DNA of 64,000 nucleotides from Pagrus major (Eukaryota; Chordata; Actinopteri; Spariformes; Sparidae), in the NCBI RefSeq assembly GCF_040436345.1, contig NC_133230.1, forward strand, positions 7,399,297 to 7,463,296, in the 5' to 3' direction. The stretch's first letter is position 1, and every line of letters starts with the position of its first letter. The position numbers and the translations under genes are program-made. Shown one piece after another: positions 1 through 16,442 of the stretch. The notes beneath the pieces were generated by a model, which was given only the letters and a program-made list of their open reading frames with translations, made no database searches and was not told the origin of the DNA.

Positions 1-716
1 TGCTAATTTTATTAGCTCCAACTAATTGCTGTTTGACTTAATTGCACATCTGGTATTTGAGGAGTTGCTGAATTGTTTCCCTGTTGTCAGACGGGCTCGG
101 AGCCTGGCTCTCTCTATCTTTCTCTCTCTGCCATTATGAAATCACTGAAGTCAGAATGTATTGTCTTTACAGAACAGGTGCTCGGCGCTTTGCAGAGAAC
201 AAAAGACATAAAAACAGACGCACACAAAGCACAAATGGTCAGATACAAATGATCTGCTGTGTGTCTGTGTATTTGACATTTAGTGTGTGTCCCAACTGTC
301 TCCCTCAGCCAGTGTTTGATCGCAGATGGTGGTCACAAGGCAGATGAGAACCGTTCAAAGCTGACTCATATCAAAGGGCCTCTGCGTCTTTGTAGCGCGG
401 TGTCTGCAACAGGTGACATTTTGGACTCGGGAACCATTTATAACTTTTAACGCTCGCTGTGGGCTGAACTTCCCCTCAACCCAGCAGGTATGGAGGGGAC
501 GGAGGAGTTAGATGAAAGTTAGTATCTTCTCGCTTCATGTTCCACAGTCTGCTGCAGGCCAGCGACATGAGGACGCTTCAGCCAGGATCCAAGGTGCATC
601 TTTTCAAGGATACGGTGAAATAATGACATAAAGATGAGAGTTTTTCTTTGCAACGCGCCTGAAAATGCGAGATGGCTGATGTTTGCAGGAGAGGGATAAG
701 TAAATAAACACTGAAG
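1..716 (+). other. Upstream flank / possible 5' UTR region of the ANKRD34-family gene
   Basis: No coding region is recognisable here. A possible noncoding splice donor (CAGCAG then GTATGG) lies near 487-490, and the segment just before the ATG at 717 could be 5' UTR. No convincing TATA box or CpG island was seen, so the transcription start is not placed. Confidence 0.4.
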
Positions 717-4810
<4,094 letters not shown>

Positions 4811-5029
4811 GCCTGTAAGACTGAGAACCTTCATCCCTCCATGATGATGTTCAAGCAGCAGCCTGAAAATGGGCCTGGAGTGGGCTTTGTTACCTGATTA
4901 CCTGAAGCACAGCCTCAGAACTCCAGCTGTGTAAAGCGTTTTAAAGATCCCAATATTACTGCAATGTCACTCCAATAACAGTCGCTTATTTTGTAGCAGA
5001 TGTGCAAAACGAACCAGTTAAATCTGAAA

Positions 5030-5035
5030 AATAAA
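5030..5035 (+). terminator. Poly(A) signal of the ANKRD34 gene
   Basis: AATAAA lies 220 bp after the stop codon, with T-rich DNA just downstream. It is the first canonical hexamer after the coding exon and implies a short 3' UTR. Confidence 0.6.
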
Positions 5036-5129
5036 ACGAGATTGAATTCATTTTTGCCATGTTTGTACTTCTGTGTATTTAGTTCAGTATTACTTAGACA
5101 AATTCTGACATTTTGATACTAAACTCTCA

Positions 5130-5400
5130 AGATTCATTGATGAATCATGTTGTCGATTAACAGAGAATTCATCTGCAACATAAAACTAGACAGAAATGTC
5201 AAAAATTCAGTTTCCAGCTTTTCAAATTTGAGTATTTGCTGGTTTTCTTTGTCGTCTTTGAAAGTAAACTGAATAGCGTTGATTTGGCCGTTTTCATCAT
5301 GATCTCTGAACTTGTGATGGGAATTTTGTTCAGCTATTTTCTGACATTTACCAAATGATTTGTCAGGGAAAGTAGCTAAAATGATCATGAAAATAATTCT
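5130..5400 (+). repeat. Diverged copy of MITE-like family A (poly-'ATTAATCGATTA' ends)
   Basis: It carries the family's internal landmarks in order: 'tccagctt', 'tttgctggttttctttgtcgtc', 'agtaaactgaata', and a degraded 'gacattt..accaaa' end. Better-preserved copies are at 38565 and 42700. This one sits in the convergent gap between the two genes. Confidence 0.55.
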
Positions 5401-5689
5401 TAGGTGCTTCAGGAATGACAGTTATAGCAGTGCCTTTATATAGCAGACATTAATTGCTGTTTTTCCCCTGTATAATTTAAAAAATAAAATGTTCTTTCAA
5501 CAGCAAAACAAACCAAACAAAATAATAAATAAGTTCACAACTGTTTTATAATCTGTACCAGCAGGGAATAGTTTGTTTTTAGGAGGTCTGAAATGGTGAA
5601 ACTCAGCAGTTATGACAATAAATTAGGAAACATTTTAGAAAATCTGAACAAATAGGCATTATTTTCTTCCTCCTTAACCCTTTAAAGTT

Positions 5690-5990
5690 TAAATTCCAAC
5701 CAATACTCAATTTGTTGGGTTGATGCAGACATCAGGGATTCAAAAATACTGATAGATATATCAACAGTTGTGACAAAGATATGTAAAGGAGGCAGCAGGA
5801 TATTATACAGTTTAACAGTAAACTTTATAGTCTAACATAACATCAGGGTTAACTTCAGTGGAAATCCAATACTAATAAATTACCCCAAGCATCGTTCTCT
5901 GCATCATACTCTCTTCACAACAATATTGGCGCATGTCACACAACACAGTATTCAAAAGGCTATAGATAATAATTTTACTGTTTGTAAGTG
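5690..5990 (+). repeat. Diverged copy of MITE-like family B ('GCCCGACTGATA' ends)
   Basis: The internal string of 'tctaacataacatcagg', 'tggaaatccaatactaataaattacc' and 'aagcatcgtt' parallels those at 22430-22560 and 44780-44880. Termini are eroded. Confidence 0.45.
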
Positions 5991-7906
5991 AGATCCATTT
6001 CATCACCCTCATCACTAGACATCGGTGAAGCAACAGTGAAAGAAAAGCATGTTCATGGCAAAAGGAGTGAAGTCATTTTATTTGTTTTTAATATGTATCT
6101 ACAACAAGGGGGACACAGGCAAAAACGACTGACAACTTGATGAAAATTAAAACAAAACCAAAAGAAAAAAAAATTACATTTATTATCAATGCAGTTTTCC
6201 CACCTTTTTTTCCAATAAGCAACATTTTTTTGTCTAAAGAAACTTTACAATATAAAGAAACATACGAAGAAGGAACCTCTTATTTTACTACACGAGACAT
6301 TTAGGATCTGAAACTACCCTAACATGAGATACAAAGCAACTCCCCAAGGACAGACTGCCTCATATTCAATACTGCTTTGTCATCAAGAGGAAAAATGAGG
6401 AACTCAACAGAAAAAATCTTTACTCCTCTCAAAAAAATTCCTCTCTCAACCCTCCCTGCCCCTGAATGTTACAGTATTATACATCAGCACAATAGAAATA
6501 CAGAAATGATCAACGTTGTGACGGCTTTACTTACAGGACAGAAAGATAGAGAGAAGTTCGACTGCATTTTATACAACAGTACTTCAAAGTACAGGGGAGG
6601 AAACGCCTGTTCCCGCACTCTCTCTACCTCCTCTCAGCAAACCAATCTGTCCGTTTATTTTTTCTCTCTTTACTTTCCCAAAAAACATTTCTCCCGCCCC
6701 ATTTTAAATAGATTAACAAAAAAAAAAAAATCCTTCATAGTAAAGTCTGTTCTCTGGTCCCTGGTGTGTTGGATTGAGAGACAGTGTCCTGTGTGCCCTG
6801 GGGGTGGAAGATGAAATGCAGTTTTATTGTGAAAAACTGGCCTCTTTTTCGCTCTGTTTCCTGCAAATTCCTTGTCAAAAAACTGAAAAATTTAGGCGGC
6901 TTGTTTTCTTTTTTTTGGGGCCACCTCAATTCAAATTTTCCAAGAGGACGGAGGCTTCTGGACGAGAATCGTGTTTAAAGATTTTTCAAGGAAATGTGTG
7001 TGACAGTGAGTTAGCGAAAAAAGGCGTTCAGACACACTTCAGAAAATGTTTCCTCCCTCGTCCTCTCATACAGCTCTGATGCACAGTAAAAGCCCCAAGT
7101 TTGTCTGTGATGAGAAGAAATAGCATTATAGTCTATAGCAGCTCCAGTTTCTGTTTCTCATCATTCATATCATTTCTGAGTAAAAGACACACCATCTGAA
7201 CAAATACACACACAGTTGCCCCGAATCAGCACGTTTCTGATCAACTGTTGTCGTGATTTGAAAATATCAAAACATGTCAATGATATCAAAATGCATTTTA
7301 CAGTATTTACAAAAAAATTAAAATCAAGAAGATGGAGAGAGTTGTACAAAAAAAAAAAAAAACAGAGGGTTGTGTGTGTCGTGTGTGTGTGTGAGACTGT
7401 CGATGCTGGCCCGTCGGAGAGGTGAGAAAAAGGGGGGAAAAGCAGGACGGAGGTCTTTTTCTTCAAGACGAGCAAAGGGAGGGAGGCCACTCGCTACAGT
7501 CAACAGAGCAAACGCTTCGCTCCGACATTAAAAACACCAGGGATCCTATCAGCAGAGCGCCAGAAGTCCTTTCACCAGAAGGAGCGCTGCGTGCGTGGAA
7601 AACAAAAATTGTCTGCAAGCTAAAACTGACCGTCGTGTGAAAGCAAATTCCCATAAAGCACAGACATACATCACAGTGTGTTTAGGAGTCATCAGCAAAC
7701 ATAAAGTGTTCATAACAGGTCAGCAGAGACGATGCTGAGAGTGACAGTAACCTGATAGTGGAAGCAGCATGAGTGTGGTCAAAATGGTCGGGTAACACTT
7801 CATAATAACCATCATTAGTAAATGGTAAATTTATGGTTAGTTAAACTTTAGTTAATAGTTATCTCACTGTTAGCAGACAAAATGCTTAATAAACCATTTA
7901 TTAAAA

Positions 7907-8157
7907 AGGTGCAATATGTAAGAATTGTTTACAAAACATTAAATTGATCAATAGAATATGAAGAAAAAACATTTTTGACTTCATGTCAACAATGTCCATG
8001 TAATGTGATGCAGTTATCTATTGAATTTAGCATGCTAACCAGCTAGCCCCTAGCCATGTTTTACCCTTGAGAGGTTATAGTCCGATAGTAAACAAATGTC
8101 AGCTATTATGACTTCAAGCTGCACGGTTAACTGAGCTGACCAGCTCATACTGCACCT
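7907..8157. mobile_element. Inner MITE 1, AGGTGCA...TGCACCT ends
   Basis: AGGTGCAATATG at the left faces CATACTGCACCT at the right, an imperfect terminal inverted repeat of about 12 bp. A TTAA lies near the left end and CTAA just after the right end. It shares its interior (gctaaccagctagccc) with the repeat at 1900-2038. Confidence 0.6.
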
Positions 8158-8350
8158 CTAAGCAACTGCAAAGATTTATAAACATCAGTTGCAACTTTAT
8201 AAACGTCATCCAAATAATGTTTATAGATGAACTACACAGTGTTTATTAATCTTTTATAAAGTAATATAAACATCAGCTGCAACTTTACAAAAAAAGGCTT
8301 AATAAATGGTTTGTTAAAGGTGAAATAACTGATAACTCAAGTTTAATTAA

Positions 8351-8727
8351 AGGTCCCATATTGCCTTTAAACGCGGCGTAAGGACTTCCGTTACGTTGTG
8401 ATGTCACAACTATACAAACGCCGCCCTCAGGGATTCCCCTCAGTACAGGCGTGGTTGCATAAAGACTTGCAGAGCTGGTGCAGAAACACAGTGGGCGGAG
8501 CCTGCTCAGGCCTGTGACAGCTGACCAATCAGAACAGGCTGGGTTTTTTTTGTTTTTTTGAGGGGTGCCTTAAAGAGACAGGCACTACAACAGAGCGTTC
8601 AGACAGAGAGTGAGTAGAGGTGCTGCAGCAATGAATAGTATGTGAGAAATCATGTGTTTTTTGAATATTAAAGCATGTAAACATTGTCTATAAAACACCC
8701 AAAGTGAAAGTATTATGTATGGGACCT
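8351..8727. mobile_element. Inner MITE 2, TTAA-flanked, AGGTCCCATA...TATGGGACCT ends
   Basis: The 10-bp termini AGGTCCCATA and TATGGGACCT are exact complements. They are flanked directly on both sides by TTAA (8347-8350 and 8728-8731), the target duplication typical of piggyBac-type elements. The 377-bp interior has no coding frame, so it is non-autonomous. Confidence 0.75.
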
Positions 8728-9142
8728 TTAACTAATTTATTTATGAAGTGTTACCAATGGTCGACACTTTAAAGCACCTTTAGGGCTCGAATGGAGGGGC
8801 TTAATGACGTCAGATGGAGATGAGATGCTGCTGACTGGATCTGCATATTTACACAGTTGCTACTAGTTCTGCAGTTAACAAACGAAAAAAAAAAAAAACA
8901 GGGATAACACTTTAAAAAAAAGTAACAATGATTCATAAGACAAATTTAAAGTACATAAATAAATAGAGCTGTGCATTTCACTGCTTGGAAGCTACTAAAA
9001 ACAGGAGCCGCTTCTTCTTCTTCTTGTTTGGATTACTGAGAAAGAAGTTAAAATTTTTAAATGGTTGCTAAAACACTGAGAAAGATTTTTTTTTCTTTTT
9101 TTTTGAAAAAAGGGCCAATCAGTACCTTGATGGAGAAACTCT

Positions 9143-9160
9143 CACCAGCAGGGGGCAGTG
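9143..9160 (+). promoter_or_regulatory. CTCF-like motif
   Basis: CACCAGCAGGGGGCAGTG closely resembles the vertebrate CTCF core CCASYAGRKGGCRS. It lies in the ssbp4 3' region. Motif match only; occupancy is inferred. Confidence 0.5.
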
Positions 9161-9954
9161 TGCTCACATGGAGCCACATGTTACACAGCAAATAATTTCT
9201 GATTTGTGTGCACATAATGCTGTCTTCATCATAATAATGTGCCCTTAAGAAACAACAGAAATTAGAACCTAATCTTAAAAATGATCATAACAATATCATT
9301 AATAACAATAATACAATAATAAAAATAGCAATGATACAATACATACACAAAAAAAAATGGAAAAAAAAGTTCACTGATCATCACAACACCTCTGTTAAAA
9401 ATGTACACACAGAGAGAACAATGTGGAGGAGGGCAAAAGGGGGTCGTTTCATACGACCCTCAACTGAATCCGTCGGGGAGGAACAGCAACAAAAAAATGA
9501 CGATAAAAAGTGTTTAAAAAGTCCAAAGTGGTGGTTGAGAAGCTTCCAGGCAGCTGCTAACAGACCCAACAGTGTTCCCCTCAGGGGGAGGGCTGTGTTA
9601 CCCAGTCTCCTCTCCCTCGTTCTCTCTGTTTGTCCTCCTTCCCCCGCTCATTGTCTAGAACCTGACAGGAAGCCAGGGAGGCCGGGGCCGGAGTCAGAGA
9701 GGAGGCTCTTCCTGTTGCTCTGCTTCCTATTCAGACCGGCGGCCATCTTGCATGCTCCAGGAGGGCCCGTCTTAATTAGAGTCCCAGCATGCTCAAGGGC
9801 TGTCCCAGAGGTCTGCGTGGCCATAGAGTTCCCGAGGGGAAAGAGGAGGAGGGGTGGGGGGGAGGATCCCGTATTGAAGGGGGTGAGGGCAGAGGGTGTG
9901 TGTGTGAGGAGGGGAGGTGGTCCAATCCGAGGTGAAGTAAGGATTGAATTGAAG

Positions 9955-9983
<29 letters not shown>
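9955..9983. repeat. A29 homopolymer
   Basis: An unbroken run of 29 A on the + strand, U29 in an ssbp4 transcript, 71 bp beyond the stop codon. Length is likely to be unstable between individuals. Confidence 0.9.
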
Positions 9984-9986
<3 letters not shown>

Positions 9987-10053
9987 GGTGCAGGGGTACA
10001 AAAATAGGAGGGGGTAAAATAAACAAAAATACAAAAAAAAGGAAAAAATAAAA

Positions 10054-10083
10054 TCACACACTCATCGTCATGTTGGGTGAATA
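10054..10083 (-). CDS. ssbp4: ssbp4 coding exon 18 (last), YSPNMTMSV stop
   Basis: Acceptor TTTTCAG, then nine codons and TGA (complement at 10054-10056). The nonapeptide end is nearly invariant in SSBP2/3/4. Confidence 0.93.
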   Translation of the reverse strand, partial: YSPNMTMSV

Positions 10084-13000
10084 CTGAAAAGAGAGAGAGA
10101 GGGAAGGGGGAGTAGGGCACAGATGAGTGGATATGTCACCGACAACATTTAAACACCAGAGGGCGCTCAGACCCAGCCCTGCAAAGCTAGAGGAAGCACA
10201 GACTTTAGGATCCAGCCAAGCTCTGATACACCTGACTCGACTAATCAATACAGCAATCACTCAGTCATATTTCTGAATATAAGTGCTGAGTATTGTATAC
10301 TGCTTTTAGTACAGGCAAATTTGGATATAGCGCAAAAACTGTCAAAGAAAGTGGGTTAGCTTGAATAGATTCATAGCTTTGTTTACTTATTTTTATAAAC
10401 TGGATATTTACATTTAAATCCTAAATTTAGACTGTTTTATTTGGGTTAATAAAAAAGCAAACATTTCCAAACAAACAGAATATTCTTCCAAGGAGGAAAC
10501 TGAAATAGCATCACTTGGATATTGGCATTAAAGCTCTAATTTGAAGTTGAATCAGAGAATTAGGGCTAGACATAAACTCCTGTGCACCCCGTGGCTCTCC
10601 AGGCCGAGGGTAAGAGACCGTCACAATCTTGCACAATGCAAGGAAAACACCCCCAAGTTGCACCCCACACATAAAACTAAACTCACTTTAGCGACGGCTA
10701 AATTAAATGCCCTGATCCCCCTTAAATTTGTCCGTAGATACGACAAATAAATGAAAAATATTGAAGCATTTGTGTCGATTCCCCAATCACTGATACAGAG
10801 GATAAACAATGATTAGTAAGCGGCTACAATGCAAGCAGAACATCAGATATCCTTTACAGCCCTGTCTTTATCATTATTTTGTTTAATGAACACGCTGTTG
10901 TGCGCGTTAGGAATAGAGCAGCATGTTTCGCATTTCAAATTCATTGTGCTGTGTCCCAAGTTATAGAGTATAAAGACTTTGTGTTTTTAAGAGGAGACCA
11001 TGAACACTTTTGTGGTAAAATTTTCCTGAAAGTGTATGTTAATCTTATTAAATGTAATTATTTGTATACGTTTCAAGAAAGGAAATCTAAACCAAAATAA
11101 ATACCTAAATATGTATTTTGAACATTTTCTTTTGGACTCAGTTTCCTTCTTTATAGGAATATTCTGATAGGGTCTCCTTTTTAATATTCACTTGTCGGGT
11201 TTGAGTAGGCTATTGATGAATTATGAACAACTTTCTGGACCAGTGGCGACTTCTGCTTTTTAACTATTGCACTTCAAACATTTGCAGCCTCACAGCTCTA
11301 ATAACGTAAGTCAGACTAACCAATAAAGCTTACATAATGAAGTGATTAAAAAAGGGACAAGACACAGTCTATCGATTATGTTCTGGTAAAGTTTGAGATC
11401 AATATTGAAGAAAAATCAGGCAAACCTCTGCTTGCATTCTTCCACTGGTTTATGTCAGGAATTTAAGGATAATTGTTAAGGGTCATGAGATGTAATTCAC
11501 TCGCTCTACTTACACTTTCGCTTTGGAATGGGTTCAAGAAGTTCCCGCCCATTTCGCCGTCATCTCGCGGCGTTCCAGGAGGGTTGTTCATGCCCCCCAT
11601 GTTATTAGGAGAGCTCTGGAGGAAAAGAGAGTAAAACAAACTGATGAGACTACTTTTTTAGCAACAACACCATTAAAGTGTAGAGAATAAAGATTCTAAA
11701 TAAATGTTTTTATTTACAAGAACACTCAGCAAACAAGAGTTCATTGAAAATTGGATTTTTACTCACCTTTGGCAACCCATCCATATCCCCAGACCCTGAG
11801 GGAGGCAGAGGAGACAAATAGATTTTTAAAGTAAACTTGATCCAAAATAAAGAACAGTTCTCAGCTAAAGACCTTCAGTTAGTGTTGATTCAGGCTGTTT
11901 TTAAACCCACCTAGTGATCCGTTCATGTGGTGTGGCTCCATGGCTCCCATTGCTCCCATTGGCCCATCAGGCCCAGGTCCCATAGGGAACTGGCAAAAAG
12001 ATGCAGAGGAAGCTTTTTAAATGACTGAAACATCATGACCTCTCTGATACAACTGTTTTATAAAAAATGTGGCCACAGTGGTCTGACTGATTGAATCTCA
12101 AACGCATCCTCAATGCGTCATGGGTTAGAGCTGAGTGATCCGATCACTCAGGATGCATGTTGATACCAGGTCTGTAGTCCTTTCAACTCAGGGTGAAGCA
12201 GCAGATATAATTTAATTTATTCTTCCTGGTTCACTTCCAGTCGATTCTTATTGAGCTCAGTGTGGCGGCATTGTGTTTCTCTAATGCTGATTTGCACCGG
12301 CACCCAGTGATGTGGTTAAAAACTGAGCTGTATTCATTTACGTGGGCAAGATTGTGTAATTTTAAATCATTACAACAACGTCCATAATTTTAACCCACAA
12401 TCAATCTACAATGTCTGAAACTGTTACAGGCCTGTAAAGTTAAACCTTTAAAAAACATCACCACAGGACTTTTTTGTTAAAGAACTACATCAACTTAAAT
12501 CATGAGTGAGACTCACATTGGGTCTGTTGCCTCCCGGTCCGATAGGATTCATCATTGTATAGATGTTTTCACTGGAGTTAGTCGAATCTAAAGAAAACCA
12601 AAAACTTTAGTTACGCAATATTAACCAGAATCACAAAAACAAAGACTTTATCAACCAATAACTAAAAATACTAAACAAAAAAAATATATCCATGAAATGA
12701 GAACAAAGAAATAGCATTTGGTTGGTGAGGGGACACATTCATGCTTGTTTAGTGAGGAAAGATGGAAGAGACATCTATTTCTGACACAAGTGTTAGTGCT
12801 GGGGACATAGTTAGGTGACGCACCACCTGGGCTGGGCATGATGGGAGTTCCAGGTGGACCTCCTCCGCCTGGAGGACCCTGGGGAACAATCGAAGATAGG
12901 AGGTTAAAATTACACTCATCAGAACACGAAGCAGTACAATACAGACTGTGTCCTGGAGAGCCGCTGCAGGTTTGATTTTCACTCACCACGTAGTTCCCTG

Positions 13001-16000
13001 GAGATGAGGAGGAGTAGGCTATCTGCAGGGGGTAAGAGAGAACAGATTATCAGATCTGAGGGTCAGAGGATGCTGAATGTGAATCTATGCAGGGTGCACA
13101 AAAAAGGAGGAACACTTTACAATCCAGTAAAATCCTTTAATAGCTAATAGGTGTTCAGACTGCAGCAGAAAGTGTTGTTTCAAGTGTAAAGTGAGTTTCT
13201 GAGGCCATTGTTTTTACTGTTGTCAAGTAAAAATGTCCTTCAAGGAAACTGATCAGTGGTCACAAGTATCCCATGATAAAACTGATGGGCCCAATCCCAA
13301 TGATTCCAAGGTCTCAAGGTCTCCATCTTGCTAACAGGACAAATCAACACCAAAGCTGGACATCATAAATATAATGTTTGTGTTTTGCTGGGCTGTGGTA
13401 CACCACATGGCACTGTAAGCTGCCCCCACTTCCTTTACCCACTACCTGTATGTGGTCATGTGTAAAGTTCAAGGGCTTCTGACTCACAGAGTTAGCATTA
13501 GGTCCTGGCCAAGGCCCTCTTCCTCCGGGACCCCTGAGCCAAAAAAAGGAACGAAGGAAGAGAAAAATAAGGAGGAGAGAGAAAGATGGTGTGAAGGGAA
13601 AGGAAACATAAGTAATGCTTCAAAAAATAGCAGAAGCATTGAAACACTGGTGGACTGATTATCTTTGACTAGATCTACGGGAGGCTTTAACTTACATGTT
13701 CATTCCTGGCATGGGGCCGCCCATGGAGTTGGGGGGAGGCCTCATTCCTCCGTAATTCTGCAAGATAAAATGTTAAAAAGATGGTAAGAACATTGATTCT
13801 TCACAGTACTCTTGTTCCTCATTTCCTCTAGAGAAATTCCCAAGATCACACATACATCACTAGACTGAGAACAGATGTGACATCCTCAGACAAACAACAA
13901 ACAAGCCTGAGCTGTTCTGGTGAGGAAACTGAGAAAACAACATCTCTAGAAATATTTAATCACAGCCTGCAAGAGCTAAATGGAGAGTGATATATACTTC
14001 AGAAGAAGAAATCGAAGAGCTCAATGTGTTTAGTAACATTAACAGAACAATACCTGTGGGCCCATGGCCATTCCTCGAGGAGGGTTCATTCTCATTGGTC
14101 CACCCATGTTAGGATGTCCTGTTGGAAAACAGACCCAAAGAGTCACACTGACTGCGACACGTAAAGCCACTTAAAAATCAGGAATTAAGACCTGCCACAG
14201 ACAACGCTCCATCCTAATCTCATTAGTCGTAACTCTCTGGACCCCTGAAGCTGTAATCTGCAGCTAAAATCACCACGGACCCCTTCCTGAGCCAGACACA
14301 CACAGGAAATAAGGCCTAACCACAAACTGAATTTGTACAACTCTCCAAATGTTTGCTGGGTGGAGTTTAGTCCTGCAAACACTTGTTAATTTATTGATTT
14401 ATCAACTTTGAATAAATTAGTAAAAGATTTTAATAATTGATTTTTCATTTTGAGTAATTTGCCAAACAAATATTTGTACATTCGAGCTTCTCCAACATGA
14501 GGATTTGAAGCTTTTTCAAGAAGACTATTAACTGAATCTCTTGGAGTTTATTTTTCTTTTACTTTTGTTCACACGGACAATTTTTGAATGCGACTTCTTT
14601 GGTTCTGGGAACCTGCAATAGGCCTATTCAGGTTTTCTGCACACTTCAAGTTAATTTCAAGATTTTAAAGACATTTTTACGACACATGGAAACCAATTTA
14701 ACACCTGTTTCACATTCAAACTAGCTCAAGTGTGAAAAATATTTAATAATTTACCTCATGCATGAATCTACTGACATTTCTATCACATTATTGTTAGTAC
14801 TTCTCTGCTGTATATGACAACAATTGCTAATAATGCTTAATTATTTACACCAATGTTAATTAACTACTCATAAAAAACACAACCAGCAGGAAAATAAGTG
14901 GATAGATTTACAAGAGTCCTTACCTTGCGGTCTTGTCGGGTCCAAACTGTTTGGCAGGAGAGGCTGAGATCCTGGGATTCCTCCCGGAGGCTACAAAGGG
15001 ACCAGACATGGAGATGGATTAAAACTCTCTCTTGGCAACTATGGTTGTAGCTGAATACCCATTTTAAGGTATACCATTGTACTAAAACACATGGTTAATA
15101 TCCTGCACATTCACTTATCGAACATTTTAAATTCTACTATAGTGTTTTTAACAATGTATATATTTCAGGTTTATAACAAGATTCATGTCTGTCTGAAACT
15201 ATACTAAAGCTCCTGTTGTAATCCCTTAAAAGGTCATTGTAACTGACAATAAAAACAAAAATAATGTGACATTGTGAAATTAAATATCTCAAATCGTTGC
15301 AACCCTATTGGTAATACAGATACTGTGTCTTGTCAAGAACAAACAAAAAAGTGGGGCTGTTCCCTTCTTACATTGTTTTTTCTTTATGCTACATTAGAAG
15401 CTTCCATTGAAGTTTTAAATGGAGCTTTGAATGTCCATCATAAAATTTTCACATTGAATAAAGTGATATATCAAATTAAAAGGTGGCGCAGAGTGAATGC
15501 AGATACATAATACGCTCTTTTATTTTTTTTGAAACAACTTAAGTTACTGTAATAATGTTAAGAGCTGAAAATAGATTTTTTGTCACTGTGTTTATACTGC
15601 AGGGTTGTAATTTATGGTGCCGTTAGATTAGATTGGTGCTAGACCACCTCGTTAATACAGGTGGACGCCTTCCTTTGCGTGGCATGCAGGAGAGCAAACA
15701 TGGAAAATCTAGTTTTTAGCCAACAAACATGGATTGAAGTGACATATTTCTTTAGAGAAAATCATGTTATGACTTTTAGAAATAATCACATCTATCGTCT
15801 CTATAAAATTTGACTCTGGGAACTCACAACGCTCAAGTTACTGGAAATGTTTGGATCACACAGGTTGGAAACAATCCTCAAGGCGGACCAAGGTAATCTA
15901 ATTCTACAATGAGTTAAATACCAATGATATTTGTGTAACTTAATCTTTATCTGCAACTGGTGCTGAAATACCTGGTTCAAAACGGAATTAATTATCAAAG

Positions 16001-16387
16001 AAGCTGCACAGCACAGGCCTACAAAAAAAGTGAGTAAAAAAAACTGTTTAAGTACCTGATTTGGCATTCGGAGTGAGGGGCGCGGTCCACCTGGATACCG
16101 TGGTGACATGAAAGGCTGTGGAGTAGAAATTGGAGGAAAAAGGAAAGAAAGGGGGAGGAAGAGGGACACAGAGATAACGACATTTTCATTATTGATAAAT
16201 CCGAGAGCACTCAAACGGGGGAAGCACTGAGGACACACAGATGGACACAGTGAGGCTGGAGGATGGAGGATGACACTGAAAGATCGTAAATTCATCAACA
16301 CATCCGCCTGGAAAAATACACATCAGCAAGAGTGTGTGTTTAATGAATTTTAACAATGCCTGCTTAGACACGCACTCAAAGCATGGA

Positions 16388-16442
<55 letters not shown>

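Larger units (their letters stand above)
7791..8755. mobile_element. hAT-like non-autonomous element with nested insertions
   Basis: The ends are inverted repeats: GGTAACACTTCATAA at 7791 and its complement TTATGAAGTGTTACC ending at 8755, 15 of 15 bases identical. The flanks show a perfect 8-bp direct duplication, AATGGTCG, at 7783-7790 and 8756-8763. An 8-bp target duplication is typical of the hAT superfamily. No transposase frame is present. Inside lie two other inverted-repeat elements, at 7907-8157 and 8351-8727. Confidence 0.85.
6160..10053 (-). other. ssbp4: Probable ssbp4 3' UTR / 3' flank
   Basis: No coding potential is recognised. On the - strand an AATAAA (complement at 6179-6184) is followed by a long T/GT-rich stretch, a good cleavage context, which would give a 3' UTR of about 3.9 kb. 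Another AATAAA complement sits at 6077-6082. The UTR may well end earlier, before the transposon insertion at 7791-8755. An A29 tract at 9955-9983 would be a U29 tract in the transcript. The open frame at 9331-10017 is low-complexity poly-Lys and not a gene. Confidence 0.4.

Noticed and set aside
9331..10017. 228-codon open frame on the + strand
   Set aside because: It ends in poly-Lys from the A29 run and lies antisense to the ssbp4 3' end. No domain recognised.
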